64,000 nucleotides of DNA from Rhodocollybia butyracea (GCA_015501585.1 JADNRY010000012.1:641047-705046), one strand, 5' to 3'; shown: positions 44,169 through 54,351, counted from the stretch's first letter. Program-made: numbers and translations. Notes: generated from the sequence alone by a model not told the origin.

Positions 44169-45965
44169 ATGAGGTTCATATCCCTTGTCCCCACGTTCCT
44201 TCTCTCTCTCCCAATCATCTGTCCGTCTGTCAACGCTCTTCCTCGTTTTAGCAGGGAAATTCTCGCTCAACGTGGTGCCCATTCTGGACGCGTCTCAACC
44301 GACCTCGCCGTTCGCCAAAACGCCTTTGACCTTCGTCAACTCGCCAACGTCAAACGTTCCGGCGACGAAGAAAACTGCGGCTGTCAAGACGGAAACGGCA
44401 GTTCATCTGGTTTGTCTCCCTTTTTTCCCCTTGTTACTTTGAATAGCTGACCCAAGCGATTTCGTCTAGCTCCTTCACCAACGTCTGGTCGGCCTTGGCC
44501 ACCTGTTTCGCCAGCTCCTACGCACGGAACTGGTGGGCCAGGCTCTGGCTCTGGCTCGTCCGATCCTAGTCACTCTGTAGGAACCGGTGAGCCTTGGACA
44601 CCTGTTTCCCCGGCTCCTACGCATGGAGCTGGTGGACCAGGCTCTGGCTCTGGTTCTTCTGATCCTAGTCACTCTGTTGGAACCGGTGAGCCTTGGACAC
44701 CTGTTTCCCCGGCTCCTACGCATGGAGCTGGTGGACCAGGCTCTGGCTCTGGCTCGTCCGATCCTAGTCACTCTGTAGGAACCGGTGAGCCTTGGACACC
44801 TGTTTCCCCGGCTCCTACGCATGGAGCTGGTGGACCAGGCTCTGGCTCTGGTTCTTCTGATCCTAGTCACTCTGTTGGAACCGGTGAGCCTTGGACACCT
44901 GTTTCTCCGGCTCCTACGCATGGAGCTGGCTCCGGCTCCGGTCCATCCGATCCTAGTCACTCTGTCGGAACCGGTCCTTCGTCTCCTACATCTGTGGTTG
45001 GCTGGCCTGGATCAGCCCCGTCGTCTTCTCCATCGTCCGTAGCTGGCTCTGGCTCTGGTTCGGGTTCACCTGGTTCTTCGACCGGAGCTGGTTGGTCCGG
45101 CTCTGGTACTGGTTCAGGACCTCCCTCTTCTCCTCTTCCATCTTCTGGGTCGTCTTCTGCTTCCTGCCCTGCTTGGTCCAAACCCAGTAGCGCACCGTCT
45201 GGATCCGGAAGCGACATTATCGTGAATATACCGGGGTTGGTCGACACTGATCTCAACCTCGGACCTGGATTGAACAATGTCGTCACTGGTCTCTCCGGTG
45301 ACCTTGGATTGTCGAGTCTTATTTATCCTGGCAAGCTCGTCCCCACCAAGCGCTCAGAAAGTTGTGATTGCGATGGAAGTGGCTCTTCCGGTACTCCTCC
45401 TCCTACATCTCCTCCCACATCTCCCGGAGACAAGCCTTGCCCCGATGATCCCTCTTCTCCCATTTCTAGTGGCTCCTCTGGAAGCGACATTATCGCGAAC
45501 ATACCAGGGTTGGCCGACACTGATCTCGACCTCGGAAGTGGAATGAACAGTCTCGTCACCAGTCTCTCCGATGATCTTGGACTGTCGAGTCTTATTTATT
45601 CTGGCAAGCTCGTCCCCGTCAAACGCTCAGAAATTTGCAATTGCGATGGAAGTGGCTCTTCCGGTACTCCTCCTCTTCCTCCTACACCCACTCCTACATC
45701 TCCTGGAGACAAGCCTTGCCCCGATGATTCCTCTTCTCACGCCTCTAGTGGTTCCTCCTCCGGGAGCGACATTATCGCGAATATACCGGGGCTGGCCGAT
45801 ACCGATCTCAACCTCGGTACTGGATCGAACAATCTCGTCAATGGTCTCTCCAGTGACGTTGGGTTGTCGAGTCTTGTTCATCCTGGCAAGCTCGTCAACG
45901 CTAAACGTTTTACCGAAATCTACGCTCGGATTGTTGGAAAACGGTCTCGTAGTTTGCGTGTTTGA
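44169..45965 (+). CDS. Secreted, highly repetitive Ser/Gly/Pro-rich protein with repeated Lys-Arg processing sites
   Basis: Two exons (44169-44409, 44470-45965) total 1737 nt, 578 residues. A signal peptide (MRFISLVPTFLLSLPIICPS) is followed by a propeptide-like region ending NVKR. Next come about five 33-residue (99-bp) repeats containing GSGSGSSDPSHSVGTGEPW and TPVSPAPTHGAG. Then come three modules of about 100-110 residues, each with DIIANIPGLADTDLDLG, LGLSSLIYSGKLVPVKR and, just after the KR, SExCxCDGSGSSGTPP. Lys-Arg pairs occur at each module end (NVKR, PTKR, PVKR, NAKR, VGKR). This is the organisation of Kex2-processed repeat proteins, which release peptides in the secretory pathway, or of a modular wall glycoprotein. 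No known domain; the function is inferred. Confidence 0.75.
44521..44960 (+). repeat. 99-bp tandem coding repeat
   Basis: About four and a half copies of a 99-bp unit (for example CGGCTCCTACGCATGGAGCT at 44612 and again 99 bp later), nearly identical at the DNA level and in frame as 33-residue repeats. The last copy is shortened by loss of a Gly-Gly-Pro segment. Confidence 0.8.
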
Positions 45966-46474
45966 GGTTTTTCAACACGGTTCATGAAGTTCTTACCGCC
46001 TTGTTCCTTCTTTTTCCTATTTCTTCCTAGGTTTTAACTTTTTTTTCTGGGCTCTCTGATTATGATCGTCACTGATGGATGGTGATCGATGGACTCTTTA
46101 CGCTTTCGTATTTCCGTTGTTCTTCGCACTTTGAATTCTCTGTGTGGCTTTTTTTCTCTCGCTAGTTTATTTCTAATCTTTGTTCTTTATCCTACTATAT
46201 TCGTTTACCTTCTAGTCGGCTAGTTTCTAGTACATATATGCGCGAGTAATGAAATCGACTCTTTGCCTTGTAACTCATAGTCATATGACGAGAAAACAGC
46301 TTCTCGTTGGTAGGGCGAGCTCGTAGAAGTACAGAGAATAATTGGATGATATCGAAACCCGCACATCTTTTGACCGAGTATCAACTTGTTGATATTCTAT
46401 GAGGCCTTCCCCTCCAAGAGGTAAAGTAAAGAAGCTGTACATGCCAGGTTTACCGGTTTTCTGCGAATGAGTGA

Positions 46475-46741
46475 CTATGAGCTGGTTTCAGGAAGGAGAC
46501 CTCGTTGGGCAGTCTTCTCGATGCCTTTTTCGTCTAATTTCTTCCGTATCCACGGTTCGACGTTCTCTTTTTCCGCTTCATCCCTCCGTATCCTGTAGCG
46601 GTTGTATTTCACGAATAGATGATGGGGATCTTCGATGGCGTCGCATCCGAATCTGCAACTCGAAGATCCGTCCTCGATTTTACTTACCCCTTTGTAGAGT
46701 ATCGCGCTGGGAGGACACTTCTCGTATAGCAACCGAGCCAC
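46475..46741 (-). mobile_element. LINE-like C-terminal zinc-region fragment (copy A)
   Basis: A short open frame with IEDGSSSCRFGCDAIEDPHHLF and then RYRIRRDEAEKENVEPW. The C-x3-C...H-H arrangement and the DPHHLFVK sequence match the zinc-binding tail found after reverse transcriptase or RNase H in fungal non-LTR retrotransposons. The usual last Cys is replaced (VKYNRY). No RT core is nearby, so this is a relic. Confidence 0.55.
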
Positions 46742-47068
46742 TCAGAGATGTTCTCGATACCACTGGCTTGGTTTGTCTGTCGATATCTCAAAAATCGGGC
46801 GCCAGGAAACGTAAAGTCAGACTCGATAGGACAAATTACACAGCGACGATGATGTTCAAGACTGACAAATAGTATGTAGAGGGGCCCTATAGTCCATTAC
46901 AGTGATCACATATCTCCATCCATTGCGCCTGTTCTCCGCCAATCCAGGGATGAGGCTGGTCATGGTAACATCAAGGAATGGTCCAAGACAATTATGAGAA
47001 CGGGTCAATCAGCCAAGGAGCTTTGAGTATACTTGTAATATTCTGACCTTTAGCCTCTTACTGGTCTC

Positions 47069-47401
47069 TTACTTGAAAGCTTTATCGTCAAGCAATCTCT
47101 TCAATGATGTTATCCATTCACGAGGGGGGAAATTTCTCTTTGCTAACTTCAAGTAGTAGTCAGTAAAGTGTATGCTTTCCATCGCCATCCCTTGTATCGA
47201 GTTCGGGAAAGGTACTCCATCGTCTACGATGATGCAGCGGATAGAATTGGGCGGTGGTTCGACTAGTAGCGATCTGACCATTTGACCACGGCCAATAAAG
47301 TTAGGAAGGTCATAATAGAACAAGTCTTTGACTTCCTCGAGTGTTTGAATCCTAGCGTGTTTTACACTGCGCCGAAATTTGAAATTTCCCGTGTTTGTCA
47401 T
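47069..47401 (-). CDS. Probable C-terminal part of the MYND protein, or a separate small ORF (copy A)
   Basis: A 110-residue frame starting MTNTGNFKFRRSVKHAR. Its segment SIRCIIVDDGVPFPNSIQG resembles CVRIWLVDDGLPSLPDVAH in the preceding MYND gene, so the two look like internal repeats of one domain. I could not find a splice pair that joins them in phase: the candidate donor leaves one base, the acceptor beside GCAAAAAATG needs none. It may be a last exon with a frame error or an independent start at 47401. The same frame is preserved at 50706-51038 in copy B. Confidence 0.5.
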   Translation of the reverse strand: MTNTGNFKFRRSVKHARIQTLEEVKDLFYYDLPNFIGRGQMVRSLLVEPPPNSIRCIIVDDGVPFPNSIQGMAMESIHFTDYYLKLAKRNFPPREWITSLKRLLDDKAFK

Positions 47402-47414
47402 TTTTTGCTCGACA

Positions 47415-48463
47415 TTAATGTGGATAACGAAGCAGTGAGTGGCTTGACCAAAGTGATAGTGTTAGCACATTCCATTGAGAGAAGTGACTCTTACCAAGAT
47501 GTTTTCGATTCTTTGGCAAATCCATTGCAACTATTCCTGCCATAACGATGTTTTCCCCATTCTTTTGAAGCCATTGTTTGTTACCTGCCACTCTTTGGTC
47601 ATCTGCTGCTGTGCAATACACAAGGTTCTCAATTGAAAGCACCTTTCCGTCAGCGAAGTAACGTCGTATTAGTTCGAGCCAGTCACACTGCGCAGTAGAA
47701 TAGACTCGACTCCTTATCACCTCCATCTCCAGGCATTCCACTACAAAATGAGCCACATCCGGCAGAGAGGGTAAGCCGTCGTCTACAAGCCAGATTCTAA
47801 CACAATTGACTTGCGCAAGTTCAAACTGGATAGGTCGTGTGAAGCATGATTGAAATAAGGATATGATATCAGACTCCGTCGTAATGCGGGCCTCCCGGAG
47901 TAAATAGCGGAATTCGGGGTTGGTATTGTTATCAATATGTTCTTCAACGTCGACGTAAATGAGAAGTATGTGTGTTTCTTCATGAAACCAATGAATCAGT
48001 AGAAAAAGGTGACGAGAACTGGACTGAAGCGTACGCGAGACATCTGAATCTGTACCAATACCCATACCCCAAGCAGCAGGAAATGAAATCCCCGATCGAT
48101 ATTTCTTTGAAAAGCGTTTGAAAGCCTCATGACGAGCTTCAATATGTGGGCCATAAAGCCTGCGCACTTCGTTTTGTCGACGAGAACTGGAGCAAATCTG
48201 TCGGTGCTTTGGCCAGTCATTATCCTGGCATTCCTCGCTCTAAGTAGTCGCGACCGATAAGAGTTGATTAATAGGTACATAACATTTGGAACACTTACAC
48301 AGTATCTCATCATGGTACAAGCTGAGCACGTCCTGAGATTTATGTCTGCGGGCAAGCATCGTGCACAAACCCCTCCAACGTGTACAGCTCGCAAATGTCG
48401 ATCGCAATAGTCACAGGTGTTCCTTAGAGATAGGTTCTGTTGTTGTTTTGCAGTTAACTCCAT
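47415..48463 (-). CDS. MYND zinc-finger protein (copy A)
   Basis: Starts at 48463 (MELTAKQQQNLSLRN). A Cys-rich region begins CDYCDRHLRAVHVGGVCARC, and then the MYND finger CSACTMMRYC...SEECQDNDWPKHRQIC, completed across an intron of about 58 nt, showing C-x2-C, YC-x3-C and H-x3-C zinc ligands. A downstream domain follows (RRLYGPHIEARHEAF, FHEETHILLIYVDVEE, CVRIWLVDDGLPSLP) to at least 47415. MYND fingers mediate protein contacts with proline-rich peptides; such MYND proteins are numerous in mushrooms and mostly uncharacterised. It lies inside the tandem duplication; this copy is the better preserved one. Confidence 0.65.
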
Positions 48464-49023
48464 CTGGCAGAAGAACTGGTGTAGGTGGTGCAGGTGGTGC
48501 AGGTGGGACAGGAACCTGCAACGTCTTGAAGGTGAGAAACAAAGTTCGAACGCTCCGCTATTATGCCGAACCCGAATGCCCCTCTATACCCACAGCCATC
48601 AAGGCAGCATTCTAGAATCTTTCCACATTCAGGAAAATCAAGCGCTGGTAAAAGGAAATTTATATCAACTTTGTCCGCAACGACCTTGATTGATATGAAA
48701 GCTTAGTCGGGTTGCAAAACGCGGTTGGAGCGATTTAGTACAACTTTACCTAGCTAGGTAGTCGCAAACCGTAAGGACCTTCAACATGCAATCGTAGCTG
48801 AGATACCCGTAAGTTTATAGCTTGCGCACATGAGGGTACTACGGCCGGGGCTTTATATGAGAACGAGTATTCTCTTCTCAAAAGACTAGCTAGCTAGGCT
48901 AGGCCGGGGCAGACGAGGTCGCGCGCATCACGTGCGCGCATTCCGCTATGCGGTTTTAGGACCTCAAGGAAGACTATAGTCGAACAAAGTCTCCTCAGAC
49001 AAAGGCTTTGGGTATGAGATCAG
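48464..49023. other. Duplication junction region with GC-rich palindrome
   Basis: Upstream flank of MYND copy A. Near 48921-48939 the sequence GCGCGCATCACGTGCGCGC forms a 7-bp inverted repeat around a CACGTG-type core. The junction to copy B is near 49020, where TGAGATCAGATGTT is followed by sequence from the secreted-protein gene. Confidence 0.6.
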
Positions 49024-49029
49024 ATGTTA

Positions 49030-49609
49030 TGGAAACGGTTCATCCGGCACTCCTCCTCCTCCTACGCCCCCTCCCACATCTTCTGGAGACAAACCTTGTC
49101 CCGATAATGCCCCTTCTCCCGTCCCTAGTGGTTCCTCTTCCAGAAGCGATATTATCGTGAATATACCAGGGCTGGCCGACACTGATATCGACCTCGGACC
49201 TGGATTGAACGATCTTGTCACTCTCCAGTGGCTTGGATTGTCGAGTCTTATTCATCCTGGCGCGCTCGTCCCCGCCAAGCACTCGGAAAATTGTGATTGC
49301 GATGGAAGTGGCTCTTCCGGTACTCCTCCTCCTCCTCCTCCACCCCCTCCTACATCTCCCGGAGACAAGCCTTGCCCCGATGATTTCTCATCTCCTGCCT
49401 CAAGTGGTTCCTCTTCCGGAAGCGACACTATCGCGAATATACCGGGGGTAGCCGATACTGATCTCAACCTCGGTACTGGATTTAACAATATCGTCACTGG
49501 TCTCTCCGGTGACCTTGGATTGTCGAGTCTTATCCATTCTGGCAAGCTCGTCCCCACTCAAATCTACGCTCGGATTGTTGGGAAACGGTCTCGCAGTTTG
49601 CGGGTTTGA
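49030..49609 (+). pseudogene. Truncated copy of the repetitive secreted protein (copy B)
   Basis: An open frame with about two of the long modules: DIIVNIPGLADTDIDLG, CDCDGSGSSGTPP, DTIANIPGVADTDLNLG, and the shared C-terminus IYARIVGKRSRSLRV. It has no start codon region, signal peptide or 33-residue repeats because the duplication began inside the gene. The first module's processing site has become PAKH instead of KR, and the second has lost the KR altogether (LVPTQIYAR). Without a promoter or signal peptide it should be non-functional unless fused to an upstream transcript. Confidence 0.75.
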
Positions 49610-50105
49610 GGTTTCTCAACGCGGCTCATAAAGTTCTTACCGCTTTGCTCTATTTTTTCCTAGGTTTGAACGTCCTTTTTGCGCTTTTTTTTCTGGGCTC
49701 TCTGATTATGATCGTCATTGATGGATGGTGATGGATGGACTTTTTACGCTTTCGTATTTTCGTTGTTCTTCGCACTTTGAATTCTCTGTGTGGCTTTTTC
49801 TCTCTCTCGCTAGTTTATTTCTAATCTTTGTTCTTTATCCTATATTTGTTTACCTTTCACTCGGCTAGTTTTTAGTACGTATATGCGCGAGTAATGAAAT
49901 CGACTCCTTGCCTTGTGATTCATATTCATACGACGGGAAAACAGCTTCTCGTTGGTAGGGCGAGCTCGCAGAAGTACAGAGAATAATTGGATGATATCGA
50001 AACCCTTGCTTCTTCTGACCGAGTACCATCTTGTTGATAACCTATGAGGCCTTCCCCTCCAAGAAGTAAAGTAAAAGAGCTGTATAGTAACGTACAATGC
50101 CAGGT
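49610..50105. other. Duplicated 3' flank
   Basis: About 500 bp matching the 3' flank of copy A (from 45966) at high identity with small indels. No gene. Confidence 0.6.
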
Positions 50106-50447
50106 TTACCGGTTTTCTGCGAATGAATGACTATGGGCTGGTTTCAGGAAGGAGACCTCGTTGGGCAGTCTTGATGCCTTTTCGTCTAATTTCTTGCGTA
50201 TCCACGGTTCGACGTTCTCTTTTTCCGCTTCATCCCTCCGTATCCTGTAGCGGTTGTATTTCACGAATAGATGATGGGCATCTTCGATAGCGTCGCATCC
50301 GGATCTGCAACTTGAAGATCCGTCCTCGATTTTACTTACCCCTTCATCTGTAGAGTGTCGCGCTGGGAGGACACTTCTCGTATAGCCACCGAGCCACTCG
50401 GAGATGTTCTTGATACCACTGGCTTGGTTTGTCTGTCGATATCTCAA
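50106..50447 (-). mobile_element. LINE-like C-terminal zinc-region fragment (copy B)
   Basis: The duplicate of 46475-46741, slightly longer in frame: RQTNQASGIKNISEWLGGY precedes SSSCRSGCDAIEDAHHLF. It shows the same loss of the last Cys. A relic carried by the segmental duplication, not an independent insertion. Confidence 0.55.
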
Positions 50448-50705
50448 AACTCGGGCGCAAGGAAATGCCAGACTCGATAGGACAAATTACACAGCGACGA
50501 TGATGTTCAAGACTGACGAATAGTATATAGGGGCCCTATAGTCCATAACAGCGATCGCATGTCTCCATCCATTCCGCCCGTTCTCCGCCAATCCTGGGAT
50601 GAGGCTGGTCATGGTAACATCAAGGAATGGTCCAAGACAATTATGAGAACGGTCAATCAGCCAAGGAGCTTTGAGTATACTTGTAATATTCTGACCTTTA
50701 GTCCC

Positions 50706-51038
50706 TTACTTGAAAGCTTTATCGTCAAGCAATCTCTTCAATGATGTTATCCATTCCCTCGGGGGGAAATTTCTCTTTGCTAACTTCAAGTAGTAGTCAG
50801 TAAAGTGTATGCTTTCCATCGCCATCCCTTGTATCGAGTTCGGGAAAGGTACTCCATCGTCTACGATGATACAGCGGATAGAATTGGGCGGTGGTTCGAC
50901 TAGTAGCGATCTGACCATTTGACCACGGCCAATAAAGTTAGGAAGGTCATAATAGAACAAGTCTTTGACTTTCTCGAGTGTTTGAATCCTCGCGTGTTTT
51001 ACACTGCGCCGAAATCTGAAATTTCCCGTGTCTGTCAT
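50706..51038 (-). CDS. Copy B of the MYND-associated C-terminal frame
   Basis: A 110-residue frame nearly identical to 47069-47401 (MTDTGNFRFRRSVKHAR, LVEPPPNSIRCIIVDDG). It stayed open although the MYND frame upstream of it in copy B is broken, which argues weakly for recent duplication rather than for selection. Confidence 0.4.
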   Translation of the reverse strand: MTDTGNFRFRRSVKHARIQTLEKVKDLFYYDLPNFIGRGQMVRSLLVEPPPNSIRCIIVDDGVPFPNSIQGMAMESIHFTDYYLKLAKRNFPPREWITSLKRLLDDKAFK

Positions 51039-51110
51039 TTTTTGCTCGACATTAATGTGGATAACAAAGCAGTGAGTGGCTTAACAAAGTGATGGTGTTA
51101 GCACAGTCCA

Positions 51111-52112
51111 TTAAGAGAAGTGATTCTTACCAAGATGTTTTCGATTCTTTGGCAAATCCATTGCAACTATTCCTGCCATAACAATGTTTTCCCCATTCTT
51201 TTGAAGCCATTGTTTGTTACCTGCCACTCTTTGGTCATCCGCTGCTGTGTAATATACAAGTTCCTCGATTGCAAGCGGCTCCTTCCCTCCAGCGAAGTAA
51301 CTTCTTATTAGTTCGAGCCAGTCGCACTGCGCAGTAGGATATACTTGACTTCTCATCGCATCCATATCCACGCACTCTACCACAAAATTAGTCACATCCA
51401 GACCAGAGGGTAGGCCATCGTCCACAAGCCAGATTCTAACACAATTGACTTGCGCAAGTTCAAACTGGATAGGCTCTTGGAAGCGTGATTGAAATAGGGA
51501 TCTGACATCAGACTCGGTCGTAATGCGGGCCTCCCGGAGTAAATAGCGGAATTTGGGGTTAATATTACTACCAATATGGTCCTCAACATCGAGGTAAATG
51601 AGAAGGATGTGTGTTTCTTCATGAAACCAACGAATCAGTAGAAAAAAGGCGACGAGAACTGGACTTGAAGCGTACGCGAGACATCTGAATCTGTACCAAT
51701 TCCCATACCCCAAGCAGCTGGAAATGAAATTCCCAGTCGATATTTCTTTGAGAAGCGTTCAAAAGCCTCATGACGGGCTTCAATGTGTGGGCCATGAAGC
51801 TTGCGCAGTTCGCCTTGTTGACGAGAACTCAGGCACATCTGTCGATGCTTAGGCCAGTCATTTCTTTGACATTCCGCGCTCTAAGAAGCATTCACGAACG
51901 ATAAGAGTTGATTAATAGGTATGAACACTTGGGAAACTTACACAGTATCTCCTCAAGGTACAAGCTGAACACGTCCTGAGATTTGTGTCTGCGGGCAAGC
52001 ATCGCGCACAGATTGAAACAGTTTCAGCGTGTATAGCTCGCAAATGACGATCGCAACAGTCGCAGGTGTTACTTAGAGATAGATTCTGTTGTTGTTTTGC
52101 AGTCAAGTCCAT
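51111..52112 (-). pseudogene. MYND zinc-finger gene copy B, frame-disrupted
   Basis: Starts at 52112 (MDLTAKQQQNLSLSN), with CDCCDRHLRAIHAET, a MYND core CSACTLRRYC, LHGPHIEARHEAFERFSKK and FHEETHILLIYLDVEDH. Relative to copy A it has two extra bases within about 30 nt near 51642-51665 (six A instead of five, and CTT instead of CT), which throw the frame and create a stop after QVQFSSPFFY. The downstream domain remains open in the new phase down to 51111. It is most simply a pseudogene of copy A. Confidence 0.65.
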
Positions 52113-52549
52113 CTGGCAGGAGAACTGGTGCACGAGGTGGGATAGAAACCTGCAACATCTTGCAGGTGAGAAACAAAGTTCGAATGCTCCGCTATTATGC
52201 CGAACCCGAATGCCCCCTCTATACCCACAGCTATCAAGGCAGCATTCTAGAATCTTTCCACATTCAGGAGAGTCAAGCGCTAATAAAAGGAAATTGATAT
52301 GCAACCTCATAGTCTGGCTGCAAAACGGGGTTGGAGCGATTCGGTACAACTTTACTACGTAGTCGCGAACCGTAAGGAGCTTCATGCAATCGTAGCTGAA
52401 ATACCCGTAAGTTTATAGCTTGCGCAGGGGCAGACGAGGTCGCGCGCACCACGTGCGCGTATTCCGCTATGCGGTTTTAGGACTTCAAGGAAGACTATAG
52501 TCTCCTCAGATTTGGGTATGAGATCAAATGTTTCTTTCGTTTGCGACTA

Positions 52550-52932
52550 TCATGATCCCAGTAATTGTGCAACTTTCGTTTCTACATCGCTAGCAGATAA
52601 ATTGTCTAGCTCGACATGTTTCTCTACTCCTCGCTCTGTAAACGAGTATTAACACGCAAGGTGTTACAAATGGGTGGATATAACATACCAAACCTGGCGA
52701 AGACTCTTGCAGGAGTGCCGTTTGCCTCTCTAATTAAAACTGGAAGGTCTGGATTGAGATCCTTGATGGTTGGGTAGCGGTTAAGGATAAACTGCCTGGT
52801 AATTGAGGAATAAGCAGCAAGCAAGGAGAAATAAGAGCATATGTACCGTGTTCCAGCTGAAGCTGGGCCTGTTTGAGAGCACAGAATACGAATTTCACGC
52901 AAGGCCGATGGAAAAGCCTTGGTGAACGACAT
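52550..52932 (-). CDS. NADH dehydrogenase (complex I) B8/NDUFA2-type subunit
   Basis: Three exons (52932-52847, 52795-52689, 52635-52550) total 279 nt, 92 residues, in phase. The order LREIRILCSQTGPASAGTR, FILNRYPTIKDLNPDLPVLIRE and ARVFARFERGVEKHVELDN matches the thioredoxin-fold L51/S25/CI-B8 family. The length of about 90 residues and the ALREIRI start fit the complex I accessory subunit rather than the mitochondrial ribosomal proteins of the fold. The protein sits in the matrix arm of complex I. It shares a 94-bp intergenic promoter with the divergent RAX1-like gene. The right border of the tandem duplication lies just beyond its stop codon. Confidence 0.88.
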
Positions 52933-53026
52933 GGTGGAAAGTAACTTTAGCGCCGGCACGTGTTACCTCGTTGATCCCAATTGCAACCTTGAACCACGAC
53001 CAACATAGCGACGACCTCAGCTGACC

Positions 53027-54351
53027 ATGGACGACCAGCAGCGACAGGATGAGTGGGCCAACGACAGAAGCAACAGATTACCGTCGTTCACAGAAGTTCT
53101 TTCACGGAGAACAAGGCCACCAGTAGACCTTTTCATGTTCTAGTTGAGCGTTTCCTTTTTTCCCATTTGGTTAAAGGTTTACCTTTTCCTTCCTAGTCTT
53201 TTTCTACAACGAGAAGGCGCAGAGGATATTCTCGACTTCTGGCTCGATGTGCAGCAACATGAAAATCTGTGTCGCGCATACTTTAAAGATGTTCGGAAAA
53301 CTGGACGGACCATCAAGGAAGACTGGCCACAATATTGGGATTATGCTCGACGGCGAGGTTCAATATACGGTACTGTTGTTGGGCTCAATTCAGATGGCCT
53401 GCACACCAAGCGCAGTACAGCCAGTGGTGAACTATTGAACGAACAGGAGATGCGAAATCTCGCTGCAACCGACGAAAAAACTGGTCGTTCTACATCACCT
53501 CGCCTTACTCCTGGCGTGTCTGAACACACTCATGTTGCTTCTACATCCCCTAACAACGACCGTCCAACAACCCCATTCTCCCTATCTGGCCGTACCCCCA
53601 CTCTGTTCAATCTGAAACGCGCATCTCGAGCTCCTACGGTCATCCCTCGTTCATCAGCTATCACTCGTCAGGATCTCATCGCCTCCGCTGAACGAATATA
53701 TTTTCGGTATCTCTCGCCGGCAGGAAATACAGTCAACTCGCAGGAGAATCACGAAATCTACCTACCTCCTTCGCTCCGAATTCATTCTTTCCCTCTTAGC
53801 TCTTCGGTCGAACCGAAATCACAGTCCGAGCTGGCCATCATGGCTCAAATCCCGGACATGTTCCATGCTCAAAAGGAATACTGTTTCCGTGCAATGGAAC
53901 AGGACGCGTTTCCTCGTTTCCTTCGAGCCAAAGCATTCGGCAACCTCACTCCGATTTCGGCCCTCGTCAGGCTCATTCTAGGCCTTATCATTCTCTGGAT
54001 AGGACTAGCAACCGCGTTTTCGCTAGTCTTCCTTGACGTCCATCCAAAGTCAAAGCGCTTCTTCGTGAGTTGTTGTAGTCTCCTTGCGTTATTTGTCATT
54101 GACTTGAGATGTAGCTCTTCATACCGTTCACTTTCGCCATACTATTCCTAGTTTCTCACCAGTACGAGCTGGATCCCATTCTAGTCTTCTTCGGTCAATC
54201 CGAGACGACACCGTTCCGTACGCTCAGAATCAAAGAGCCTTACGTCAAGAAACTCTTACTAGGCCGTGCTATATGGGTAACAGTCCTGGTCGCCGCTTTT
54301 GTGACGGCGCTCACGTTGTTGTTCTGGGCTGTTCCTGGACATCGACTATAG
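53027..54351 (+). CDS. RAX1: RAX1-like RGS-domain membrane protein
   Basis: Three exons (53027-53142, 53197-54064, 54115-54351) total 1221 nt, 406 residues, in phase. The N-terminus begins an RGS fold, LPSFTEVLSRRTRPPVDLF and REGAEDILDFWLDVQQHEN, interrupted by a disordered Ser/Thr-rich insert and resumed at DMFHAQKEYCFRAMEQDAFP with FLRAKAFGNLTP. Three hydrophobic helices follow: LVRLILGLIILWIGLATAFSL, LFIPFTFAILFLVS and ILGRAIWVTVLVAAFVTAL-like sequence. This split RGS plus membrane layout is that of yeast Rax1, a cortical marker for bipolar budding and G-protein signalling. In a filamentous fungus a polarity role is inferred. Confidence 0.82.

Larger units (their letters stand above)
45388..52525 (+). 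repeat. Tandem segmental duplication, about 3.6 kb per copy
   Basis: Copy A spans roughly 45388-49023 and copy B roughly 49030-52525. Both contain, in order, the 3' modules of the repetitive secreted protein, the same 3' flank (TGATTATGATCGTCA...), a LINE-like reverse-strand fragment, and a minus-strand MYND gene ending in a GC-rich palindrome. Corresponding landmarks are offset by about 3640 bp: 45960 and 49604, 47069 and 50706. Copy B runs into the 3' end of the complex I subunit gene. Several small indels separate the copies, so the duplication is not brand new. Confidence 0.85.

Noticed and set aside
44475..44960. Arg-rich minus-strand repeat ORF
   Set aside because: Purely the antisense of the 99-bp coding repeat; the plus strand has a signal peptide and proper splice structure.
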